Positions 1 through 7,338 of a stretch of DNA of 34,755 bases are shown in pieces; within the stretch, counting starts at the first letter, position 1; each line of letters opens with the position of its first letter. The stretch covers positions 1 through 34,755 of the forward strand of contig DAHWID010000005.1 in the NCBI GenBank assembly GCA_027345405.1, written 5' to 3'. The translations under genes and the position numbers were made by a program. Below the pieces are notes generated by a model. It was not told the origin of the DNA. It was given only the letters and a program-made list of their open reading frames with translations, and did no database searches. The DNA is from Candidatus Saccharimonadota bacterium. Its GTDB lineage: Bacteria; Patescibacteriota; Saccharimonadia; Saccharimonadales; UBA4665.

Positions 1-665
1 CAGGCTGACTCGGGTACTGAATGTGTAATTCTAACTAGTTCAACGAAGAAAGGTCCTAGCTTCAAACGTTCATGATTGTCCATATTCATGACAATTAGTT
101 CTGGAGTGTACTCTAAGCCTGACTCGGCAAATGCATCTTCGAAGGTTTTAGACACGACTCCCAAAGTAAAACGACTGCCATAAATCGGTGCCGGATATTT
201 TGGCACAATGTGCTTTAACCCCCCGAGGTGATCAAGATGACCGTGGCTTATTATATAACCGCGGATTTTGTGTTTAATCGATTCTAGATACTCAGTATCG
301 GCTATGGTGTAGTTAACGCCAGGTAGCTCAATCCCCAGATTATTACCGCAGTCAAGAATCAAGGCATCGTTTCCCCACTCGATCACCTGCATATTTTTTT
401 CACCGATAGCTTCCTGGCCACCCAAGAAACTAATCTTTAAACGATCAGTGTCATCTTTGATAACATTAGCCCGCGGTCGCTCACTCTCTACTTTTAGATT
501 ATATTGATTGGCGATCTTTTGAGCATCCATACGCGAACGCTTTGATGCTCTAACTGCTTCAGAGCGCGGAACACTTAGGTTGCTACCAAGAGAATCTTTG
601 GCTGCAGTTTTGTTTTGGCTATTATTGGACCGGGGTTTAGGTCTTTGGTTACTAGATTGTGTCAT
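1..665 (-). CDS. rnj: Ribonuclease J, N-terminal part (runs off window)
   Basis: Metallo-beta-lactamase-fold ribonuclease of the RNase J family, an endo- and 5'-3' exoribonuclease for mRNA decay and rRNA maturation in the cytoplasm. I translated it by hand; about 221 residues are present and the 3' end lies outside the window. The metal-binding motif HGHLDH falls at residues 141-146, and the downstream HSVPES block is typical of RNase J. About 70 residues precede the catalytic domain and are rich in Ser, Asn, Arg and Lys, longer than the lead-in of Bacillus RNase J1. The start is ATG at 665; a purine-rich AGGAAAGG lies about 15 nt upstream. It is the last visible gene of the pnp operon, 33 nt after the glycosylase gene. 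Family assignment is firm; the missing C-terminus means intactness cannot be judged. Confidence 0.93.
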   Translation of the reverse strand, partial: MTQSSNQRPKPRSNNSQNKTAAKDSLGSNLSVPRSEAVRASKRSRMDAQKIANQYNLKVESERPRANVIKDDTDRLKISFLGGQEAIGEKNMQVIEWGNDALILDCGNNLGIELPGVNYTIADTEYLESIKHKIRGYIISHGHLDHLGGLKHIVPKYPAPIYGSRFTLGVVSKTFEDAFAESGLEYTPELIVMNMDNHERLKLGPFFVELVRITHSVPESA

Positions 666-698
666 GATTTAATTTTAAAATCCTTTCCTTATCTATGA

Positions 699-1334
699 TT
701 AAAATGTTAATTGTTGATTAGCTGTTAACTTATCCCGATCAAGAGCCCTAATGATATCGGGAATTTGAATAAAGTCGTCAACTAGAGTTTGTCGCATTGA
801 ACCGTTATACAAAGCTGCCGCCGGATGAAAAAGCGGTAGCAACACGATCGTCAAACGCTCACCGCTAAACGCAAGTGTTAATCGTTTAGGCTTGCCATGT
901 TCTGCGCTGATATGTATGTCGGGAAGAAAACAACTAGCGGCATGTCGCCCAAGCGTTACCACCAAACGCGGCTGGATTACTTCGAGTTGCCGCTGCAAAT
1001 AAGGTAAAAAAGCTTTCTTTTCTTGCGGGAGCGGATCTCGATTATGCGGCGGACGATACTTCACGATATTGGTTATATAGACTTGGTTACGTCGTAACCC
1101 GATCTTCCCAAGCATTTCTTCCAGAAACTTACCGGCCGCGCCAACAAACGGTAGTCCGGTTTGATCTTCTTTCCGTCCCGGGGCCTCCCCTATAAAAACG
1201 ATTTGGCTATCCAAATCGCCATCACCAAATACCAGTTGGGTCGCGCCTTTGGCTAATTCTGGGCAAACTTCATTATCTACAATGCTGCGTTTAATTGCTT
1301 CTAATCGGTTAGCCTTATTTTCTAAAGAGTCCAT
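699..1334 (-). CDS. Uracil-DNA glycosylase, family 4-like, without full Fe-S ligand set
   Basis: Removes uracil from DNA as the first step of base excision repair. Motif A (GEAPG, then ED, then PFVG) and motif B (FHPAAAL) are intact, as is the NRDP block. Family 4 enzymes bind a 4Fe-4S cluster through four cysteines (CxxC near the N-terminus, one in VKCRPP, one about 15 residues later). Here only the second survives (in EVCPEL); the others read Asn, Tyr (VKYRPP) and Phe. The enzyme may therefore fold without a cluster. Two in-frame ATGs exist, at 1349 and 1334. I prefer 1334 because GGGA lies about 10 nt upstream and the overlap with the preceding membrane-protein gene is shorter; the longer form adds five residues. 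Expected size (about 211 residues) fits the family. Confidence 0.9.
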   Translation of the reverse strand: MDSLENKANRLEAIKRSIVDNEVCPELAKGATQLVFGDGDLDSQIVFIGEAPGRKEDQTGLPFVGAAGKFLEEMLGKIGLRRNQVYITNIVKYRPPHNRDPLPQEKKAFLPYLQRQLEVIQPRLVVTLGRHAASCFLPDIHISAEHGKPKRLTLAFSGERLTIVLLPLFHPAAALYNGSMRQTLVDDFIQIPDIIRALDRDKLTANQQLTF

Positions 1335-1527
1335 GAAAAATCGTCCCAATAAACCTGAAGATGAACTTCAGGCCGTAGATTAAGAAAATTAGTGCAAGCA
1401 CATAATAGAGCAAATTGCCTTGACTAATACTTAGAGAAATAAATAAATAACTTAAGCCAAAGCAGGCTAAAGCAGATATTATCATCCCGCTTATTTTGTG
1501 TTGCCAATTAATTAAGTTGTTGGCCAT
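1315..1527 (-). CDS. Small two-span membrane protein, unknown function
   Basis: A 70-residue protein with two hydrophobic segments, roughly residues 13-33 and 39-60, joined by a short polar loop and ending in basic residues. I do not recognise the family. It starts 12 nt after the pnp stop and its last 20-35 bases overlap the start of the uracil glycosylase gene, so it is very likely translated as part of the same transcript. A purine-rich AGAGAGG within the end of pnp lies about 14 nt before the ATG. Its position between a degradosome exonuclease and RNase J could hint at membrane tethering of RNA decay, but that is speculation. Confidence 0.7.
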   Translation of the reverse strand: MANNLINWQHKISGMIISALACFGLSYLFISLSISQGNLLYYVLALIFLIYGLKFIFRFIGTIFHGLFRK

Positions 1528-1539
1528 CTTAAGTTAATT

Positions 1540-3687
1540 TTATCCTCTCTTGGCTTTGTCCTTCAGTTCGCGTTGGGCAGCTTTCATTGACAGTTGTAAC
1601 CTACCGCGATCATCAACTGCAACTAGTTTAACTGTTACGCGATCGCCTTCTTTAACCACATCACTCGGCTTTTGCACACGCTCTTCGCTCATTTCTGAGA
1701 CATGCACTAGCCCGTCTTTGCCTGGCAGAATTTGGACAAAGGCTCCGAAATCAAGCACGCTTACAACTGGCACGTTTTCATATATTTTTCCAACCTCCGG
1801 TTCGGCCGTAATGCTCATAATCCACTGCTTCGCAGCATTAATGCTGGACTCATCTGGGCTAGCAATTCTGATTGTGCCATCATCTTCAATATCTATCTCT
1901 GCTCCGGTTTCGCCCGTAATCTTCTGGATTGTTTCGCCACCCTTACCGATCACCTCTCTAATTTTGTCGGGGTTAATTTGAATTGACTCTACTCGTGGTG
2001 CGTACTCACTTAACTCCTTCCGCGGAGCGGCTAATGTCTGAAGCATATGATCTAAAATGAAGGCACGTCCTTCTTTGGCTTGTATAAGAGCCGCTTTTAA
2101 AGTATCAACGCTTAATCCATGTACCTTCATGTCCATCTGAAGAGCAGTAATACCCTTGGCGGTACCGGCAACTTTAAAATCCATATCTCCGGCAAAATCT
2201 TCAGCATCAGCTATATCACTCAGAATATAGGGTGTATCACCATCAAGGATTAGCCCCATCGCAATGCCGCTCACTGGAGCCGACAAAGGAACGCCGGCAT
2301 CCATTAACGCCAAGCAGCTCGCGCAAGTTGCCGCCATAGACGTCGATCCATTCTGGCTCATGATTTCAGTCACTGAGCGAATTGCATAGGGAAAAGTGGT
2401 GGTATCTGGCAGTACTGGCATAAGCGCCCGCTCCGCCAGATAACTATGTCCGATCTCGCGACGGCCAGGGCTACCTAAGCGTTTAATTTCGCCGACCGTC
2501 CAACCGGGAGCATTATAATGGTGCATATACCGTTTCTCACTATTTGATTCCATGGTGTCAATGGACTGTGAGTAACTTAAAGGTGCTAGAGTTACGATAT
2601 TCATTGCCTGAGTCATGCCGCGTGTGAACAAACTTGAACCATGTGCCCGGGGCAAGAAACCGACTTGGCTACTCAACGGTCTTACCTCAGTTAACTTACG
2701 CCCGTCGGGACGAACCTTCTCCTTAAGAATTTCCTCTCTAACATCTTTATGTATGGCCAGGGTAAAGGCATCGTCATAGTCTTGGCGTTGTTCATCATAG
2801 TTTTCTACTTTTTGACTTAGCTCTTCGTGCATCGCGTCTTTTAAGGCCTGCACTAAATCATTACGCTCCGGGTAAGGTGCTCGTAAATTGGCCCCTAGTT
2901 TACCCTTAACCCAGTCATCTACTTGTTGTCTTACTGCATCAATTGGCAGTACCAGCTTGAACTCCTGTTTGGACGGTTTAATCTTCTCGAAAAGTTCATT
3001 TTGAAGCGTAATCGCAGGTTGCATGGCGGTATGAGCGTAGGCAATAGCTTCGGCCACCTGTTCCTCACTTACTTCTTTGGCTCCAGCCTCTACCATCATC
3101 ACTCCACTCTGAGTTCCAGCCACCACCAGATCAAGACCACCCAAATCTAACTGTTCTGGCTCAAGAAATGCTGCAAACTTGCCGTTTTTATCTAAGCCGA
3201 CTCTTAATCCTGCCACCGGTCCGTCAAAAGGAGCACCGGTCAACATAAAGGCCATCGACATAGCGATCAGCGCTACCATATCTGGCCGGAACGCAGGATC
3301 CATTGACAGAACCGTGGCTATACCTTGGACTTCGTGTCGGTAACCCTTAGGCCAGAGCGGGCGGATGGGCCGGTCAATCAAACGACCAACTAAAACTGCC
3401 TCGTCACTAGGACGTCCTTCCCGTTTAATGTAGCGGCTACCGCTGATCTTACCGGCAGCATAAAAACGCTCTTCATAATCAATACTTAGCGGAAAATAGT
3501 CGAAACCCTCAACTGTATCTTCAGCCAGCATGGCTGTTCCTAGTACTACCGTGTCGCCGTAGCGCGCCAAAACTGAGGCTGAACTGCGAAAACCGACCCG
3601 GTTAACTTCCAAACTTAAACGCCGACCACAAAAGTCAGTCTCGACTGAAATAATCTTTTTGCCGAATGGGTTAATAATATCTGACAA
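1540..3687 (-). CDS. pnp: Polyribonucleotide nucleotidyltransferase (PNPase)
   Basis: Phosphorolytic 3'-5' exoribonuclease that degrades mRNA using phosphate and can add tails in reverse; it acts as a ring trimer in the cytoplasm. The 715 residues show the usual order: first RNase PH domain, helical domain, second RNase PH domain (from about residue 330), KH domain (IREVIGKGGETIQKI) and C-terminal S1 domain (FGAFVQILPGKDGLVHVSEM). Length is normal. The start is TTG at 3687, supported by AAAGGA 5-6 nt upstream. It follows rpsO after a 198-nt spacer that contains a potential pseudoknot, the place where other bacteria autoregulate pnp. No sign of truncation or frameshift. Confidence 0.98.
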   Translation of the reverse strand: MSDIINPFGKKIISVETDFCGRRLSLEVNRVGFRSSASVLARYGDTVVLGTAMLAEDTVEGFDYFPLSIDYEERFYAAGKISGSRYIKREGRPSDEAVLVGRLIDRPIRPLWPKGYRHEVQGIATVLSMDPAFRPDMVALIAMSMAFMLTGAPFDGPVAGLRVGLDKNGKFAAFLEPEQLDLGGLDLVVAGTQSGVMMVEAGAKEVSEEQVAEAIAYAHTAMQPAITLQNELFEKIKPSKQEFKLVLPIDAVRQQVDDWVKGKLGANLRAPYPERNDLVQALKDAMHEELSQKVENYDEQRQDYDDAFTLAIHKDVREEILKEKVRPDGRKLTEVRPLSSQVGFLPRAHGSSLFTRGMTQAMNIVTLAPLSYSQSIDTMESNSEKRYMHHYNAPGWTVGEIKRLGSPGRREIGHSYLAERALMPVLPDTTTFPYAIRSVTEIMSQNGSTSMAATCASCLALMDAGVPLSAPVSGIAMGLILDGDTPYILSDIADAEDFAGDMDFKVAGTAKGITALQMDMKVHGLSVDTLKAALIQAKEGRAFILDHMLQTLAAPRKELSEYAPRVESIQINPDKIREVIGKGGETIQKITGETGAEIDIEDDGTIRIASPDESSINAAKQWIMSITAEPEVGKIYENVPVVSVLDFGAFVQILPGKDGLVHVSEMSEERVQKPSDVVKEGDRVTVKLVAVDDRGRLQLSMKAAQRELKDKAKRG

Positions 3688-3743
3688 AATTGTCCTTTCC
3701 CTACAAGTCCGCGTTTTTTTGGTTGGCTTAAGGCAGGGTGCAA

Positions 3744-3840
3744 ATATATTGGCGCTTGTGCGTTAGTAAATCTTCTGCTCGCAATATATCTGTAGCTCTG
3801 ACTTAAGTTTTCTTGTAGTTCATTTAATGTGCACAAGCGC
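3744..3840 (-). promoter_or_regulatory. Candidate pseudoknot or two-state RNA switch in the pnp leader
   Basis: Two perfect inverted repeats cross each other in the rpsO-pnp spacer. Stem 1 pairs 3831-3840 with 3752-3761 (10 bp, GC-rich, GCGCTTGTGC in the RNA). Stem 2 pairs 3782-3789 with 3744-3751 (8 bp, CAATATAT type on the plus strand). In RNA order the arms are S1, S2, S1', S2', with S1' and S2' directly adjacent: the layout of an H-type pseudoknot, or of two mutually exclusive hairpins. The structure ends about 57 nt before the pnp TTG. In Escherichia coli the pnp leader is an RNase III and PNPase autoregulation site and rpsO uses a pseudoknot; an equivalent role here is inferred. Confidence 0.55.
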
Positions 3841-3885
3841 TACTTCTCGAAAGTATTCAAGGAGCATGAGTTTAAGCACATAAGC

Positions 3886-4152
3886 TTAGCGACGAATACC
3901 CAGTTCTTTAATTAATCTTAGATAACCAGCACTATCTTTTCTAGCGACATATCGCAGTAATCGGCGCCGTTTGCCGACCAGTTGCAACAGTCCTCTGCGG
4001 GCCATGTAGTCATGTTGGTTGCCCTTAAGATGCTCGGTAAGCTGTTTGATCCTCTCGGTCATTATAGCTACTTGCGCACTCTCTCCACCGCTATCCTTAG
4101 ACTTAGCTGTCACCTTCTTTACGGCGGCAACCTTTTGTTCACTTGTTATCAT
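3886..4152 (-). CDS. rpsO: 30S ribosomal protein S15
   Basis: Primary 16S rRNA-binding protein of the central domain of the small subunit. The 88-residue product matches the usual S15 length; the block GNQHDYMARRGLLQLVGKR and the ending YLRLIKELGIRR are typical. I start at ATG 4152. An upstream in-frame TTG (4170) would add six residues that S15 does not normally have, and a TATAAT at 4161-4156 lies in that stretch. It sits 54 nt after truB and 198 nt before pnp, the conserved bacterial truB-rpsO-pnp order. Confidence 0.97.
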   Translation of the reverse strand: MITSEQKVAAVKKVTAKSKDSGGESAQVAIMTERIKQLTEHLKGNQHDYMARRGLLQLVGKRRRLLRYVARKDSAGYLRLIKELGIRR

Positions 4153-4206
4153 CTGATTATAATCTAGCAAAACTTGACCGTTTTTGCAATAGATGTTTAT
4201 TTATTT

Positions 4207-4908
4207 TTAGTCGTCGGGCAGCAATAACTTGAAAATTGTTTGTTCAGTTAATTCACTAACTTTAGCAGCATCTTTAACTGAATAATTTCCGATGGCAGTT
4301 CGCCTTAACTCTCGCGTATAAGCGCCTACTTGAAGTTCTTTGCCAATATCTTCGACCAGTGACCTTATGTAGGTCCCACTTGAAACCTCAGCGACAAATG
4401 ACAACATCGGAAAGTCATAAGCAATAAGCTCTATAGACTTAATCTTAACTCTCCTGCTGGGTAAGTTAAACACTTTATTTTGTCTGGCCAGCCTATAAGC
4501 CCGAACTCCGTTAACCTTGATAGCTGAAAACGAAGGTGGAGTCTGACTAATTTCACCTCTAAAATGATTGAGAATTCGCGCTACATTCGCATGGCTGGGA
4601 GCAACAGGAGAAGGTATGGTCTTTTGAATAACTCCCTCGGGATCACCGGTAGAGCTAATCCTGCCCAATTCAACCGTCACCTGGTATATTTTATCTTGCT
4701 TAAGCATCGACTCACTCCGGGTTGTATACTTTTTGCCGACCAAGATTAACAATAGACCGCTAGCAAAGGGGTCTAATGTGCCGCTATGCCCGACTTTTAG
4801 GGTACGCGGCGGAACACCCTGCGTCTTTGCTACCAACTTGCGCACATAATTTACTACATCGAAGCTGGTCCAACCAGTTGGTTTATCGACAAGCAGTATC
4901 CCTTCCAT
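4207..4908 (-). CDS. truB: tRNA pseudouridine(55) synthase TruB
   Basis: Makes the universal pseudouridine 55 in the T-loop of tRNAs. The catalytic aspartate is in HSGTLDPFASG (D46), and the N-terminal GILLVDKPTGWTSFD block and the later KIYQVTVELG block are family hallmarks. At 233 residues it is clearly shorter than E. coli TruB (about 314), and it stops soon after the catalytic fold, so the C-terminal PUA-like RNA-binding domain is absent or vestigial. The start ATG at 4908 lies 18 nt after the upstream DHH-like gene; no good ribosome binding site is visible, consistent with operon translation. Confidence 0.96.
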   Translation of the reverse strand: MEGILLVDKPTGWTSFDVVNYVRKLVAKTQGVPPRTLKVGHSGTLDPFASGLLLILVGKKYTTRSESMLKQDKIYQVTVELGRISSTGDPEGVIQKTIPSPVAPSHANVARILNHFRGEISQTPPSFSAIKVNGVRAYRLARQNKVFNLPSRRVKIKSIELIAYDFPMLSFVAEVSSGTYIRSLVEDIGKELQVGAYTRELRRTAIGNYSVKDAAKVSELTEQTIFKLLLPDD

Positions 4909-4926
4909 GACTCACGCTATTGGGGC

Positions 4927-6354
4927 TTAGGCAGGAGGCTGCGCCCCGGGTGAAGGCGGATTCCAAAGTGGTGGCGGGACCGGCGGTGGTGCATTTGGAT
5001 CATTATTCTCCTCTGGCTCTAAGCCAAAATCGGCCGGATTAAACTCGGTAGTATTCTTTGTCTCAGCGGGATTTGGTATAGCTTGACCGTTTAAAGATGC
5101 ATCTACCTGATCTTTGATTGCTTTGAGGTGTGGACTATCAACAGCTTGTTCTAGCTCGGACAATGTTTGCGTTGCATCATTATTAACATGAGAACTATCA
5201 GATAGACCAGGACCAGCCGGCGGTTGAGTCTCCGGAACTTCTGGTGTCGGTCCATTTTCGCTGTAAGGCTTTCTGTCTAGCAGCTTACTGTCGTCTGAAT
5301 TGGGCAAGCTCAACGGATCGGTTATTGCCTCATCCTGTAATTGCAGATCATCTGGACGTGAGTTGGCGGTTAAAGTCCCGCCTAGTGAGGGAGGCTCAGT
5401 TACCATATGATTATTTATTGCCTCAGCGACTGGATCAGGTGGCGTTTGGTTAACCTCTGGTGGTTCAACGGTTGGTTCAATCGCTGATTGGTCGATCTCT
5501 AACGGCTCAACCGGTTTAGGCAATTCGTCAGCGTGATCAATTTCAAGCATTCCATCGTTACGCGCAGGCACGTCCGCCTTAGAAGATTTTCCGGCTGAAC
5601 TTTTAGGGCTGGTTTGCTCACCCTCAAGTTTATTGGCAACTAGTTGTTGATTCGCTCCTGCCCCCATTAAAGCCGCCGCTACACCCATAGTGTTCGGGCT
5701 GGTTTTATCATTACTAAAGCGCTGGGTTTCGGCAACAATACCAGTTAACAATGCGGTTGCAATTTGCGCATCCAGCTGTTTGGCATCAATCTGTTCACAC
5801 AAATCATAGACCAGTTCGGATAAAGAGCTGGCGGTAACATCACGCCAGTTAATTGAACCTAAATCGCCGGAGTTGACGGTATTGATGGTTGCTACAAGCG
5901 CATCATGCAAGATCCGTCCATGCGCAACAATCGCCCGATCCAGATCGTCTTGTTTGGTAACGCCCAAAGCAACAATCGCATCGACATTAAAATCTCCCTG
6001 GCTAAACTCGAGGTCATCAACGCTCAAACTGGTTCTGTAGGGAGTGATGAATATTTTGACAACACTATCTTCAACCTTGTAGCGCAATTTATCTGCTTTA
6101 CTCTTATCTAGCGCAATAATAAAGTCACGCAGCGAATCAGTATTCTTCTCAATCGTCTCTTCTGGCTGCAAAAATTCTAAGGTATCGGGTATATTGCCAC
6201 TAAATACCGCAGTGGCATGCTTACCGATCTTGTTCAGCCATAGAGTTAACCCAATACATGCAGCAAACTGATCTACGCTCGGGTTATTGCTAACCGTTAC
6301 CAATATATTAGTGGTCGTCTTAAGCTTTTCTGCTAGCTGTATTTTGTTGTCCAT
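4927..6354 (-). CDS. Degenerate DHH/NrnA-like protein with long proline- and acid-rich tail
   Basis: Residues 1 to about 244 follow the NrnA/DHH phosphoesterase pattern: GLTLWL after strand 1, TASSLSELVYDL, then LLTGIVAETQRF and the closing Gly-rich block. The metal ligands are gone: the first HxxxxDxD motif reads SNNPSVDQ, the CDT-type motif reads LGV, the signature DHH is replaced (INTV at 157-160), and the usual GDT aspartate is Glu209. An insertion of about 40 residues lies around 85-125. Residues 245-475 are low-complexity, rich in Pro, Glu, Asp, Asn and Thr, and end PGAQPPA. It occupies the slot of nrnA upstream of truB. I infer a non-catalytic descendant that may bind RNA or partners. 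Orn is encoded at 18277-18831 and could supply the lost activity. Confidence 0.75.
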   Translation of the reverse strand: MDNKIQLAEKLKTTTNILVTVSNNPSVDQFAACIGLTLWLNKIGKHATAVFSGNIPDTLEFLQPEETIEKNTDSLRDFIIALDKSKADKLRYKVEDSVVKIFITPYRTSLSVDDLEFSQGDFNVDAIVALGVTKQDDLDRAIVAHGRILHDALVATINTVNSGDLGSINWRDVTASSLSELVYDLCEQIDAKQLDAQIATALLTGIVAETQRFSNDKTSPNTMGVAAALMGAGANQQLVANKLEGEQTSPKSSAGKSSKADVPARNDGMLEIDHADELPKPVEPLEIDQSAIEPTVEPPEVNQTPPDPVAEAINNHMVTEPPSLGGTLTANSRPDDLQLQDEAITDPLSLPNSDDSKLLDRKPYSENGPTPEVPETQPPAGPGLSDSSHVNNDATQTLSELEQAVDSPHLKAIKDQVDASLNGQAIPNPAETKNTTEFNPADFGLEPEENNDPNAPPPVPPPLWNPPSPGAQPPA

Positions 6355-6389
6355 TTGACGCTATTTGTTTTTTGAATCGTTTAGTGAGA

Positions 6390-6418
6390 ATACTAGCATG
6401 ATTGCGCCTCATTGTCTA
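6390..6418 (-). promoter_or_regulatory. Candidate sigma-70-type promoter of the truB-pnp operon
   Basis: On the minus strand TAGACA (6418-6413) and TAGTAT (6395-6390) are separated by 17 nt. Transcription would start near 6383, giving a leader of about 28 nt before the ATG at 6354. It faces the rpsT promoter in the same 146-nt divergent spacer. Confidence 0.5.
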
Positions 6419-6425
6419 TTACAGT

Positions 6426-6455
6426 TTGCGCTGTTAATATATCCTCTTGTATAGT
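6426..6455 (+). promoter_or_regulatory. Candidate promoter of rpsT
   Basis: TTGCGC (6426-6431) and TATAGT (6450-6455) are 18 nt apart, placing the start near 6462. This leaves a leader of about 39 nt that includes a clear ribosome binding site (AGGAAGA, 6486-6492) 8 nt before the rpsT ATG. Confidence 0.5.
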
Positions 6456-6500
6456 TAAAAGCCGTAATTAATCTAATAACAGCTTAGGAAGACATCGAAT

Positions 6501-6842
6501 ATGCCAATTATTAAATCAGCTAAAAAGCGGGTGAAACAATCAAGGGCAGCAGCTATCCGTAACTCTAAAGTTAAGCGTAGTATGAAAAGCGCGATAAAAG
6601 GATTATCCAGCAAGCCAAGCGCCGATACTCATGCAAAAGCACAGAGTCGAATCGATACCGCGCTTAAAAAAGGTATTATAAGTAAACAAAAAGCTGCTCG
6701 ATTAAAACAGCGTGTCAGCGGTAATGCCAAGACAGCTAAGGTTAACCTCAGTAAGAAGTCAACCGGCGCTAAGACCGCTTCGGTTAAGAAAACAACTTCT
6801 AAAAAAACAACCAAAACTAACAAAAGCGGTAGCAAAAAGTAG
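6501..6842 (+). CDS. rpsT: 30S ribosomal protein S20 with basic C-terminal tail
   Basis: Small-subunit protein that binds 16S rRNA early in assembly. The N-terminus (MPIIKSAKKRVKQSRAAAIR) and the central helices ending ALKKGIISKQKAARLKQRV are typical S20. At 113 residues it exceeds the usual 86-90; the extra residues from about 80 onward are almost only Lys, Thr, Ser, Ala and Asn, a disordered basic tail. The start is well supported by AGGAAGA 8 nt upstream. It is transcribed alone, divergently from the truB-pnp operon. Confidence 0.95.
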   Translation: MPIIKSAKKRVKQSRAAAIRNSKVKRSMKSAIKGLSSKPSADTHAKAQSRIDTALKKGIISKQKAARLKQRVSGNAKTAKVNLSKKSTGAKTASVKKTTSKKTTKTNKSGSKK

Positions 6843-6923
6843 ACTATTTAAGAATCTAGTAAATTTGCATTTTATTTTATGATCGACTAAAAGACTGGGC
6901 TTTCGTCATATAATTTGTTAGGA

Positions 6924-7334
6924 ATGGATAATCAAGAACAGCAACCACAGCAAAATCAGACGCCAACAGACACTAGTGCAGCTCAACCGGCACCAGCAAT
7001 TAGTTCTTATCCTCCAGCAACTAAACCACAGACTAACTTTACGGACAAAGACGCTCAGGCCATACTGGCTCTGCACAACCTACAAGCTAGTCCGAGCCGG
7101 GTAGCAAAACCGCCTACTAAACTATTAATTGCTCTAGCAGGATTAATCGTGCTAGTGGTTTTAATTAGTCTGCTGCTTGGATACGTCAAGCCCAGCAGCA
7201 AAAACCAACCTAACTCCTCTAATCTAGGTATACCTAACCAGTCTAGTCCATCAACAACCCAAGGCGTCAATCAACAGATAAACAAAGACGTTAAAGCTTG
7301 CTCTAATGCAGTCAATGCAACTTTAGTTTGTTAA
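6924..7334 (+). CDS. Single-span membrane protein, unknown function
   Basis: A 136-residue protein I cannot assign. The first about 65 residues are polar and rich in Gln, Pro, Thr and Ala; a strong hydrophobic segment follows (about residues 73-93, LLIALAGLIVLVVLISLLLG); the last about 45 residues are Ser/Asn/Gln-rich with two cysteines (VKACSN and the C-terminal LVC). The topology suggests a small anchored protein with short tails on both sides. I start at ATG 6924 rather than the in-frame TTG 6915: TATAAT at 6909-6914 would start transcription at about 6921, so the TTG would not be in the mRNA. The stop lies only 4 nt from the convergent holA stop. Confidence 0.7.
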   Translation: MDNQEQQPQQNQTPTDTSAAQPAPAISSYPPATKPQTNFTDKDAQAILALHNLQASPSRVAKPPTKLLIALAGLIVLVVLISLLLGYVKPSSKNQPNSSNLGIPNQSSPSTTQGVNQQINKDVKACSNAVNATLVC

Positions 7335-7338
7335 TAGC

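Noticed and set aside
1550-1981. Plus-strand 143-codon frame opposite the 3' end of pnp
   Set aside because: Antisense shadow of the conserved KH/S1 coding region; composition shows no independent protein features.
3615-3836. Open frame of 73 codons across the pnp start and leader
   Set aside because: It overlaps the conserved pnp N-terminus in another frame, has no recognisable product, and the region is better explained by the leader structure.
4156-4161. TATAAT just before the rpsO ATG as a promoter
   Set aside because: The gap is only 3 nt, so transcription would begin at the end of or just inside the first codons; operon read-through from truB is more likely.
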